This document shows, piece by piece, positions 1-7,400 of a DNA stretch of 15,864 nt. Each line of letters opens with the position of its first letter. Positions within the stretch are counted from its first letter, which is position 1. Origin of the DNA: CAYRYU01 sp964428355. Lineage in GTDB: Bacteria > Muiribacteriota > Ozemobacteria > Ozemobacterales > Ozemobacteraceae. The stretch is from assembly GCA_964428355.1 (NCBI GenBank), contig CAYRYU010000139.1:1-15864 (forward strand), written 5' to 3'. The position numbers and the translations under genes were made by a program. Under the pieces are notes generated by a model that saw nothing but the letters and a program-made list of their open reading frames with translations, was not told where the DNA came from and did no database searches.

Positions 1-1009
1 GGCCCCCGAAAGTGCCTGCCGGTTCCGGCGAGGCATCGTTGCCGCCTCCGTTTGCCCAGTTCGTTCCAGGATCTGTGGCGTCCGGGTTGGAAGTGGTTGG
101 CCATCCCTCAAATGAGTTTGAGTCGACGGCGGAATCTTCGCCCGCCCCTTCGTTGCTGGGGGAACTCCAACCCGAACTGGAGCCGCCCCACCCGTTTGAA
201 GAAGGGGAGGAAAAGGTTCCCCCGGGGGGCGATTCGCCCGAATCGGTCTTCTGGTGACTGGGGAAAGCCCAATCGGAAGAGGAAGGCGGAACTGGGGGAA
301 CCGAGGGGGGGCGAAGAGGGGCGCGAGCGATCCGGACCGGTTCCGGTTCCGGGGCCTGGGCCGGGCCCGGTGATGGGATCTTCAGGACCCCAAGGGCGTC
401 TTTCAATGATCCTCCGGTTTGAAGGCCGGCACTGAATCTTTGGATATCGGGCCGGTTCCTCTCCCGCTCGGCGATTATTCCGTTGATCTTCGAATCGAAG
501 TTCGAAGGGGCCTGTTGAATTGCGATCGATCCGCTGCTCAGGTTTGCGAAAAGCATCGGATAGGCTTTTCCCCCCGCATCGAGGAGGGAGAACTCGTGGC
601 TGAACCTCCAGAAAAACATGCGGGAAACCCTCCCGCACCGCGCTTGAACGAAAACGTCGACGAGACATCTTTCGGGAACGGCTCCCGGTGTGTCGCGAAC
701 CATCAGGTCAAATTTCCCTTCCGAAAACCCCGCGTCTTCCTCGATGTATGGTCGGCTGGCGAAGAACCGTTCCTTCCAGGGTTTCGACCGCAGCCGCGCA
801 AGGACCTGGGCGAAAACGGAATCCCCGATTGCCCAAACCCGGGTAACCTCGTCCAAGTGCGCGACCTGGTTGGAATAGGAGGAACCCATGTTGGATATGA
901 AAGCGAGAACGAACACCAATCCGACCGCGGCGAAAAGAATGAGGGGGAGGATGAAACCCCTTGTCGAGGCGTTTTCCCCTTTTCCGTGATTCCGACAACC
1001 CGCTCTCAT
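1..1009 (-). CDS. Pseudopilin-like membrane protein with Pro/Ser/Gly-rich tail (partial, runs off left edge)
   Basis: The frame from the ATG at 1009 stays open for 336 codons to the window edge, so the C-terminus is missing. A strong Shine-Dalgarno GGAGGG (1022-1017) lies 7 nt upstream. Residues 1-17 are polar and basic. A hydrophobic helix starting RGFILPLILF (about 18-40) follows, in the position and style of a type IV pilin or PilX/GspK-type pseudopilin. Glu at +5 after the putative Gly18/Phe19 cleavage site is absent. Residues 41-200 look like a folded domain. From about residue 215 the protein is low-complexity, with EPEP, PPSVPPVPP and repeated Ser-Asn-Gly-Trp stretches, probably disordered and extracytoplasmic. 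It follows the prepilin gene at 1036-2778 after a 26-nt gap, so the two are probably co-transcribed and act in one filament or secretion apparatus. That the frame is coding is near certain; the pilin assignment is inference from the N-terminus and the neighbour. Confidence 0.72.
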   Translation of the reverse strand, partial: MRAGCRNHGKGENASTRGFILPLILFAAVGLVFVLAFISNMGSSYSNQVAHLDEVTRVWAIGDSVFAQVLARLRSKPWKERFFASRPYIEEDAGFSEGKFDLMVRDTPGAVPERCLVDVFVQARCGRVSRMFFWRFSHEFSLLDAGGKAYPMLFANLSSGSIAIQQAPSNFDSKINGIIAERERNRPDIQRFSAGLQTGGSLKDALGVLKIPSPGPAQAPEPEPVRIARAPLRPPSVPPVPPSSSDWAFPSHQKTDSGESPPGGTFSSPSSNGWGGSSSGWSSPSNEGAGEDSAVDSNSFEGWPTTSNPDATDPGTNWANGGGNDASPEPAGTFGG

Positions 1010-1035
1010 AGCGTTACCCTCCGGGGCTAACCGAT

Positions 1036-2778
1036 TCAGTATCCCATGTTCTGGTATTCTCCAGATGCTTCCGGCTTCGGGGGTTGGATCGAGTATGACT
1101 CCTTGGGGTTTCCATCGCTATATCCACTTCCGTAGGATCCTTCGGAGGAGTCGCTGGGCTTGCCGCCCTCAGAATCGGGGGGGTGAGGTCGGTTTTCCCC
1201 CGATTCGCCACATCCCCCGGCCATTCCCGTCGAAGAATCGCCCTGATTCGAAGTGGTTTCAACGGCCGGACTGTCGATCGGGTGAGGTGGTTCGCCGTTC
1301 CCGTATCCCGAACCGGGAGTTCCGGAATTGGTCTGCCCGGGGGCGCCCGAACTGGGGGCGGGAACGCCAGTGGAAACAATGGCAGTGGGACCGGGCTGAC
1401 CCGTCGAGGACGGTGGAGGCAGTTTCGCAAGGATGGAGGCGGTCTTCTCGGCGGTCTGTGGGGTCAGTTCGAGGATCTCCTTTCGGACCTCCTCGAGGCT
1501 CGAATAAACCTGCCGGAATTCCTCGGGTTTGCCGTTAAGGGCTTCCTCGCGGATGAAAAACCTCTCCAGAAAAGGATTTCTTCCCGCCATCTCCGTTCGC
1601 TGGTCCTTTATGAATGCAAGATACTGTTCTATTGGCAGATCGCCCAATGCGTAGCGGAGCCGTTTCGCTTCGCAGACCTTCGCCCGGCAAAAGGTCAGGG
1701 ATCTCTGGGAAAGCTGGAGCTGGGCATGGTTTGAAAGCAACCACCCGAACGCGGCATCGGTTTCCCTAAGCCAGGCCTTCATCTCCGAGGGCAGAGACTT
1801 GTGCACCTGGAGCGCTCTCGAAAGGTTGGAAAGCTTCGCGCCCGGAAGGAATTCCGGCCGGAACTCGTTGGAAAGCGCTTCGATGTCCGCCAGAAGGTCG
1901 TGATGGACAAGGAAGATGACCGATGCCCCCAATTCGCAGTTCTGGGCTATCGCCAACTGGACTTCGCCCAAGGCCGGGTTCGGATTTTTCAGCAATCCTG
2001 CGCGTCGGGCGGCCAGTTTCTGGAGCTTAATCGCAAAAGAGCGAAGGAGCCGGCAAAGATCGTGCGTTAGCGCGGTCACCCTGGCGGACCTGCGGAGGAG
2101 CTCGATGTCCGCCCCAGTTTCAGCTCGAACCCGCTCGGAAGGCTGTCCGGCCTGGGCGGGGTAAAGGTGGGAGATACCACGGGTTACGAGAACCTTTTCA
2201 TCGAAATTCAGGCTTTCCCTCGGCCGGGGCCCCACCGGACTGGGAACCATCGACGTCAGGACGTAGCTCCTTTCCTGGCCGTCCCTTTCGGCCCATGAGA
2301 CCTTTATGGCCAGCCGGGCGAGGTGTTTCTCGTAGCCCTGGCTGTCGGGAGGGGCGAGTCGGGCGGCATCCACCCCGATTTTGAACGGTTTGAACTGCTG
2401 GTACATCTGCCCGTCATCGGATTTGATGCCTCCGTCGATCTCGGGCCGGATTTCCCCGAAGGGCGGCTTCCTGTCGCTGAGATACCTGAAATAGACCGAC
2501 TGAGCGTCTACAACAGGGTCGGGACCCGCCATTTCGGGAAAGGCGGCAAGGAACTCCAGGAATGCAGGACTGGATTTTACCTCTTCGGAAAGGTCGGCCA
2601 TGACCTTTCCAGCCAGTTGGATGGCGAAAAACGAATTGGCCGTGACCCGCATTCGCCTCGAACTGTCCGACATCAGCTGCGAGATCGTAAGGACCATCGA
2701 GGCAAGGACCCCCAACGCGATGAGAATCTCGAGAAGCGTGAAACCGTTACCCCGCTTCACATTTTTCCCGGATATCAT
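1036..2778 (-). CDS. Prepilin-type N-terminal cleavage/methylation domain protein with extended C-terminal region
   Basis: This 580-residue protein opens with a textbook class III (prepilin) leader. A short basic leader ends in Gly12, followed by FTLLEILIALGVLASMVL, with Glu17 at mature position +5. Prepilin peptidase would cut after Gly12. The ATG at 2778 is chosen because GGAGG (2792-2788) lies 9 nt upstream; an upstream TTG at 2796 overlaps that site. Residues 13-35 form the membrane/assembly helix and about 36-200 resemble a minor-pilin or GspJ/PilW-type head. About 215-455 is predicted mostly helical, and from about 455 the chain is Pro/Gly/Ser/Asn-rich and probably disordered. At 580 residues it is far longer than usual pseudopilins (about 150-350). 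It is the first gene of a pair with the pseudopilin-like gene downstream. It probably works as a minor subunit of a type IV pilus or type II secretion-like machine. The leader is certain; the exact role is not. Confidence 0.85.
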   Translation of the reverse strand: MISGKNVKRGNGFTLLEILIALGVLASMVLTISQLMSDSSRRMRVTANSFFAIQLAGKVMADLSEEVKSSPAFLEFLAAFPEMAGPDPVVDAQSVYFRYLSDRKPPFGEIRPEIDGGIKSDDGQMYQQFKPFKIGVDAARLAPPDSQGYEKHLARLAIKVSWAERDGQERSYVLTSMVPSPVGPRPRESLNFDEKVLVTRGISHLYPAQAGQPSERVRAETGADIELLRRSARVTALTHDLCRLLRSFAIKLQKLAARRAGLLKNPNPALGEVQLAIAQNCELGASVIFLVHHDLLADIEALSNEFRPEFLPGAKLSNLSRALQVHKSLPSEMKAWLRETDAAFGWLLSNHAQLQLSQRSLTFCRAKVCEAKRLRYALGDLPIEQYLAFIKDQRTEMAGRNPFLERFFIREEALNGKPEEFRQVYSSLEEVRKEILELTPQTAEKTASILAKLPPPSSTGQPGPTAIVSTGVPAPSSGAPGQTNSGTPGSGYGNGEPPHPIDSPAVETTSNQGDSSTGMAGGCGESGENRPHPPDSEGGKPSDSSEGSYGSGYSDGNPKESYSIQPPKPEASGEYQNMGY

Positions 2779-2787
2779 CCCCGAGTT

Positions 2788-2792
2788 CCTCC
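2788..2792 (-). promoter_or_regulatory. Shine-Dalgarno site that fixes the prepilin gene start
   Basis: GGAGG on the minus strand lies 9 nt before the ATG at 2778. It overlaps the codons that would follow the alternative TTG start at 2796, so translation most likely begins at 2778. That gives a 12-residue prepilin leader, a normal length. Confidence 0.7.
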
Positions 2793-2825
2793 CCAATAAC
2801 GCAATCCTTTGGTGCTCTCATTAAC

Positions 2826-2831
2826 ATTATA
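2826..2831 (-). promoter_or_regulatory. Candidate -10 box for the prepilin operon
   Basis: The minus strand reads TATAAT exactly, which would place transcription start near 2819 and give a leader of about 40 nt before the ATG at 2778. I see no convincing -35 at 16-18 nt spacing, so an activator or an alternative sigma factor would be needed. The perfect -10 hexamer in an otherwise GC-rich stretch is the only support. Confidence 0.4.
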
Positions 2832-2841
2832 CCAAATGAAA

Positions 2842-2857
2842 CAGGGAAGGTTCCCTG
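2842..2857 (-). terminator. Possible weak terminator hairpin after the DUF2459-like gene
   Basis: The sequence is a perfect 16-bp palindrome (CAGGGAAC paired with its complement), 43 nt past the stop codon at 2900. On the minus strand it is followed by TTTCATTT, a short and interrupted U tract. It could end transcription of the upstream gene just before the -10 box of the prepilin operon. The tight loop and interrupted T run make it a weak terminator at best. Confidence 0.3.
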
Positions 2858-2899
2858 GGATATCTTGGGGCAAGCCCGGAGGTTTTTAATCCTCGTGCG

Positions 2900-3589
2900 C
2901 TAATTTCCCGGGTTCCTTTTGAGCCACTCCTTCTGGAAGGAATCACAACGCGAGAGTTGCCATTCCATCGTATTGTTTTCGATCGAGAAGGGTTCCCGGA
3001 CCGGAAGGCCTGCGGCTTGCAGCGCCCCGCCAATAAAGCCGTTGCAGTTTTCCAGGGGAGACCATCGGGTCTTGCAGTCGAAGTATGTATATGCGCCGTC
3101 TTGCATGACCAGCTTCCCACGGCGGCTGTGAAGGAAGGATTCGAGGTTCCTGTGCCCATGGTCCGAAAGCCAGAACTTGAAGACCTTTGCGGTTCCGGGC
3201 TTCTTGCGTTCCCAGTAGGAAAACGGGAACAGGCCGAACCGGATGGTCGCGGGGACGGGACTGATCAGCGCAAATGCCCGGGCTGGCCACGTGAACTGCT
3301 TTTTCAGATACCAGGTGGCCGCACCCATGTGCCATTCCTGGAAGTAGCCAAGCGTGTAATCGGGAAAGGTGATCAGCGAGTGCATCCCGTCGATACAGAC
3401 GTAGATCAGGTTCCGGTCATCCCTCGTGGAAGGTGGCCACAGCACGGGGTTGGGCTGGGGAAAAGCCAACCAGAGGACTCCCAGAAGGGTGGCAAGGCTA
3501 ACCAGGCCAAGGACCTTGCGCTTTCGAAAGATCCAGTTCCCAATGCGCCGAAAGCGGCCTGGGGTTTGTCGAGGTTCGGGGTCGGCCAT
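2900..3589 (-). CDS. DUF2459-like membrane-anchored protein (possible permuted papain-fold family)
   Basis: This 229-residue protein has a basic N-terminus (RFRR, FRKRK) and one membrane helix at about 26-43, with the rest presumably extracytoplasmic. After the helix comes NLIYVCIDGMHSLI with His70, then WH near residue 86, then a segment around ALISPVPATIRFG. Near the end ENCNGFIGGALQAAGLPV carries Cys182. The order of an early His in a strand, a GW-like segment, and a late N-C-N motif followed by a helix ending AAGLPV recalls DUF2459 (TIGR02117) proteins, where the late motif is typically NTCNTW. That family is thought to be related to NlpC/P60-like permuted cysteine hydrolases. No activity can be claimed. 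The ATG at 3589 is used because a promoter match (3629-3657) would start transcription after the alternative GTG at 3628, which would give 242 residues. It is transcribed towards the prepilin genes but seems separate from them. Confidence 0.6.
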   Translation of the reverse strand: MADPEPRQTPGRFRRIGNWIFRKRKVLGLVSLATLLGVLWLAFPQPNPVLWPPSTRDDRNLIYVCIDGMHSLITFPDYTLGYFQEWHMGAATWYLKKQFTWPARAFALISPVPATIRFGLFPFSYWERKKPGTAKVFKFWLSDHGHRNLESFLHSRRGKLVMQDGAYTYFDCKTRWSPLENCNGFIGGALQAAGLPVREPFSIENNTMEWQLSRCDSFQKEWLKRNPGN

Positions 3590-3628
3590 AGTTTTTCGGA
3601 TCCACCGTCCTTGCTGCTTTTCAGTCAC

Positions 3629-3657
3629 AATATCTCAAACATACGGGGCTATGGCAA
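3629..3657 (-). promoter_or_regulatory. Candidate sigma-70-type promoter for the DUF2459-like gene
   Basis: On the minus strand TTGCCA (3657-3652) and GATATT (3634-3629) are separated by exactly 17 nt. They match the -35 consensus at 5 of 6 and the -10 consensus at 4 of 6. Transcription would start near 3622, about 33 nt before the ATG at 3589 and downstream of the GTG at 3628. Confidence 0.4.
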
Positions 3658-3732
3658 GACAGAGGACAAAAGGCCCCGCCTTTCGATCGTGAAAACCTTC
3701 ACTCTTCTCTCTGAACTTGGGAAATTCTTCCG

Positions 3733-3761
3733 TTGCAGTTTTGGGCGATGGAAGGTATTCT
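3733..3761 (+). promoter_or_regulatory. Weak promoter-like match ahead of the decayed lipoprotein gene
   Basis: TTGCAG and TATTCT lie 17 nt apart, with start near 3768, about 30 nt before the GTG at 3797. The -35 box matches consensus poorly (3 of 6), so this is only a possibility. It is the best plus-strand candidate in the 207-nt gap between the DUF2459-like gene and the lipoprotein family, which otherwise holds only the divergent promoter. Confidence 0.2.
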
Positions 3762-3796
3762 ATCTTGGCCATCGTAGCTCTTTCGAAGGGGGATCC

Positions 3797-4299
3797 GTGT
3801 CCCGCAAGCGTCTCGTGCTCGTCACTCTGCTTTTTCCGCGTTTTTTTCGGAGCTTGTTCCATCAACCCGTTTCGGAACATGGATGACGACGATTCTTCAT
3901 CGATCACCTCCGGCTCCTGGTATGAAAACAAGCATTCGGGCTCTCAGGAGATCTTCACGGTTGCGGGGCTTGGCTTGGATGCCAATGTCGTGATCGGGGG
4001 AATCCACTCGATGGCACAGTTCGGTTCGGCGGTGGGCCAGATTTCCAATCCCGACGGAACCTACTGGACCGATGTCGTGGATTCTATCACTCCAAATCCG
4101 CCGATGCCCACCGATATCCCGTTCTACCTGAAGCACATCTCCTCGCCCGACGGCCAGTTCTCTTATGCCGTCGGGGAGCCCCCCGTCTCTGGTGTCGACT
4201 GGGGCCTTGCGGGCTCATCGGACAATCTTGGGTTCGGATACCGGATGGATAGTGGGGGGAAACGGAACCATGCTGAAAACGGTCACTGGAGGGGAGTGA
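3797..4299 (+). pseudogene. Decayed lipoprotein paralogue: signal peptide joined to Ycf48-like C-terminal fragment
   Basis: A GTG at 3797 with a GGGGG-rich site upstream begins MSRKRLVLVTLLF. Removing one T from the T5 (3831-3835) or T7 (3841-3847) run brings this into frame with GACSINPFRN. That matches the lipobox region CSLNPFRN of the gene at 12698 and CSLNPF of the gene at 4406. Only about 12 residues later the sequence becomes homologous to the C-terminal region of the 4406-12604 protein. Shared features are GSW, VVIGG against VVVGG, MPTDIPF against MPTEIPF, and SPDGQFSYAVGE against TPDGQFYYAVGE. After DWGLA about 110 codons are missing and the frame shifts again. The end, GWIVGGNGTMLKTVTGGE and stop at 4297, matches GWIVGGNGIMLKTVTGGK of the giant. 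The whole N-terminal domain and all IPT repeats are absent. The remnant is most likely non-functional, although a longer frame (3717-4424) remains open through most of it. Confidence 0.8.
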
Positions 4300-4309
4300 G
4301 CCTGATCGG

Positions 4310-4339
4310 GCAACCACCAGCCTTTGAGCGGGTGGTTGC
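4310..4339 (+). other. Inverted repeat (9-bp stem) between the pseudogene and the giant lipoprotein gene
   Basis: GCAACCACC and GGTGGTTGC form a perfect 9-bp stem with a 12-nt loop, 10 nt after the pseudogene stop. No U tract follows, so it is not a standard intrinsic terminator. It could be a factor-dependent terminator remnant or an mRNA-stabilising hairpin upstream of the 4406 gene. Confidence 0.4.
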
Positions 4340-4395
4340 ATCCCGGTTGACGATATGTGTATCAATTCGCAAAGGGCATTCTCTTGCTCTCAAAA

Positions 4396-4403
4396 GGGGG
4401 AGG
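4396..4403 (+). promoter_or_regulatory. Shine-Dalgarno site for the giant lipoprotein gene
   Basis: GGGGGAGG ends only 2 nt before the ATG at 4406; pairing with the upstream Gs would give a more normal distance. It supports starting at 4406 rather than at the in-frame ATG at 4355. The upstream start would put 17 polar residues in front of a complete lipoprotein signal peptide. Confidence 0.55.
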
Positions 4404-4405
4404 AT

Positions 4406-7400
4406 ATGTTTCGGAATCGGTTGATCCTGGTTTTGGCCGGCTGTTGTCTTCTCGGGTTGGTTGCGTGTTCGTTGAACCCTTTCGGGAGCTCGGGTGGAGA
4501 CAATCAGGTCATCGTCCTAGGCGGTGAGACAACCCCCATCACCGGATTCACCCAGGAAGAGGTCCAGACCATCATCGGCATGGTCAGTTCCGGGCCCGGG
4601 CTCCTGGTCCTCCCAATACAAGTGCCTGCGACCGATTCCTACCGTTTCGAGTTCAAGAACGAACTCGGTGGGAACCGGCTCGCCGTGGTTCTTTCCTACG
4701 ACCAGGCCAAAGCCTCGCCCACGTACGGAATCGAAACCACTGCCCGGGTCCTTCTTCTGGACGCCAAAGCCCGGGGGATCAGCTACCACTTCGACCGCCC
4801 TGGATATGCTGCGGGGATCGCCTCCGCGAGCGTGGATCCGGTCGTCCAGGCGATGATTCCATATTATTCCGACGTCGAGTTCCTCCTGCGGTCGAATCTG
4901 AACATCGGTTCCGTTCCCGCGGTCGTTTCCGTCGTCGATGAGGTCGCGGCGGGGCTTCCGGTACCGGTTCCGGCCTCAGCCACGGTTCTGACGGCAACCG
5001 GGGCCGTAGATCTGAACCTGCGACCCCTGTTTTCAGTATTGAGTTCTTCCGCCCTCATGAACCTCATCTTCAACCAGGAGCTTCGGGGGTTCTATGGCAA
5101 GGTAAGGCAACAGGGCCTGGCGAATTCCCCCCTGTTTTCCAGCAACGTGAAAGCCATTTCGTCCGCCTACGCAGGGAAGCTGGCTGTCCGCGGCGAGGGC
5201 AGGGGTTTGGGGACCGCCGCCTCGTCATCGGGAATTTTGAAAAGCCCCCCCAATGCGAGGTATGAGGAGGAAAGCCACGGGGAAACCGACATGGATTACG
5301 CGTGGTGGATATCGGTCGGTTTCCGAACGGCGAGCATCAGCATGGATCTGGCGTTGGCACCGGTTTCCCCGACGTCCGGACCCTATCCGTTCTTACTGGC
5401 TACCGGATCCGACGACCGAAATCGGTTGACGTATTCCAACCGTTTTTGTGTCACCCCCGTTTTCACCGCACTTGTCGATGAAGCGTGGTTCCTTTTCGGC
5501 AGTTCGAAAGATGGTTGTTCGGTCTCCAGTGGTTTTTACAGAGTCTTTTACCAACTAGCCACCTACACCTTCACAATTCCCGAGATTTCCCCGATCGGTG
5601 TTCCGGAGATGTACGGCGATTTTCAGGTGGGAAGCGGGGCGGTCCAGTCTTTCCTTTTCCCCTTTGGCTCGGAAGTCGTCCTGCCGGCCATTCCCAGTTC
5701 TTCCAGTGCAACGTTGACGACAAGGGTTCTGGGGACCCCCATCCCGACGATCCTGGAGGAAGCCCTTGTCCGTAAAAAGTTTCTGGAGCTGGTCAACCCG
5801 ACCTATGACACGCTGACCGCGGATGATATCAAGCTTGGAGCAAGGCCGGAATACATCCCCAAGAACCCGGTCATAACCTGTTCGGATTTTCGCCCCGTTT
5901 TCGAACGAGGCGTGACAGCAAGTGTTTTCCGGCTCCCGGGGAAAGGATACATCAAGGTTTCATCGGTTCTGCCCAAACAGGCCTTGACCGGAAGCAAGGT
6001 CTCACTGGCTGTCACGGGTGAAGGGCTGAGTCTGGTGACCGCCCTCAAGCTTTACAAGACCGGAGCAAACCCGATCAGCGCGACGGGCCTGAACCTCTCC
6101 GATTCGCAGCACCTTTCGGCGAATCTCGACCTGGTCGGGGCACAACCGGGTTCGTGGAGTGTTTCCGTGTCCACGGTTGCCGGATACGTTGCGACCTGGC
6201 CGGAACTCTTTTCCGTCATGCCCCACCCGCTGACGGTCGCCACGCTCACGCCTTCCACGGCGACCTCGGGGATGACATTGGCGAACGCCGTCGTCACCGG
6301 AACCGGCTTCGTGCCGGGGATTTCGGTTTCCCTCAAGAAAGCGGGCCAGGGAGACATAGCGGGCGCGGGTGTGACCGTGGATCCTGATGGGAACAGCCTC
6401 ACTGCAACCTTCGACCTTTCCTCCTGCGCGACGGGGTCCTGGAACGTGTTCCTGAGGAATCCCGACGGTCAGACAGTCACGAAGGAAAACGCGCTGAACG
6501 TCATCAGTCCCGCCCCGGTCATCACCGGCATCGATCCGACCACGGCTTCGAATACCGGAACCCTGGACGGGGTGAAGGTGACGGGGGAATACTTCCGACC
6601 GGGCCTGACATTGCTGCTCTTCAGTCTCAAGGGTGGGGTGGCCGCCAGTAACATCGTTGTTGCCGGGGACGGCCGCTCCTTGACCTGTTCCTTCAACCTG
6701 AAAAATGTCGCCACCGTGACCTACATGTTGTTGATGACGAATCCCGACGGACAGGTGGGCGGACTGCATGGTGCCTTCACGGTGGTTCCTCCTGCTCCCA
6801 AGCCCGTTGTCACGGCGGCAAACCCGAATACCGCGACGAACACCGGGGTAATCTCCAATGTGGCCGTAGCCGGGTCGAACATGAAACCGGGGGCTACGGT
6901 AAGGCTGTCCCGGCCGGGATACGCGCCAATTCCCGGAACCGGCGTGTCGGTGGCCGCCGACGGCCTGTCCCTGACCTGCTCCTTCAACCTGACGAAAGTC
7001 GCGACGGGGTCTTGGAATCTGGACGTGACGAATCCCGACGGCCAGGCGGGAACCAAGGCGGGAGCCTTCACGGTCACGGCTCCCCCGCCTACTCTCGGCG
7101 TGGCCATTCCCAACACTGCGACGAACACCGGCGTCATTTCGAACGTCAAGATCACGGGGACGAACTTCCTTCCCGGGTTGAGCCTGTCGCTTTTCGCTCC
7201 CGGCAAGGGCGTGGTTACCGCGACCAACGTCGTTGTCGCCCCTGACGGTCTTTCTCTTTCCTGCTCCTTCAACCTCACTGGTGTCGCCACCGTCACCTAT
7301 CCCATCTTTCTGGTCAACGGGGACGGCCAACCGGTCTTGAAAAATGGAATGTTCACGGTCACCGCTCCGCTTCCGCCGCCCGTCGTGACGGCGGTTTCCC

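Noticed and set aside
419..1030. Plus-strand open frame of 203 codons
   Set aside because: It is antisense to the left-edge pseudopilin-like gene, whose frame has a strong ribosome site, a membrane helix and an operon neighbour. The plus frame has none of these.
2779..2796. TTG start extending the prepilin gene by 6 residues
   Set aside because: The Shine-Dalgarno GGAGG lies inside this extension, so the ATG at 2778 is the better start.
2957..3886. Plus-strand open frame of 309 codons
   Set aside because: It overlaps the DUF2459-like gene antisense. Only its last 30 codons are meaningful, because they coincide with the broken signal peptide of the lipoprotein remnant at 3797.
4347..4375. 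TTGACG as a -35 box for the giant lipoprotein gene
   Set aside because: At 16-18 nt spacing the downstream hexamers (for example CAAAGG) do not resemble a -10 box.
4355..4405. Upstream ATG extending the giant lipoprotein by 17 residues
   Set aside because: It would place polar residues before a complete lipoprotein signal peptide, and it lacks a ribosome-binding site. The GGGGGAGG site points to 4406.
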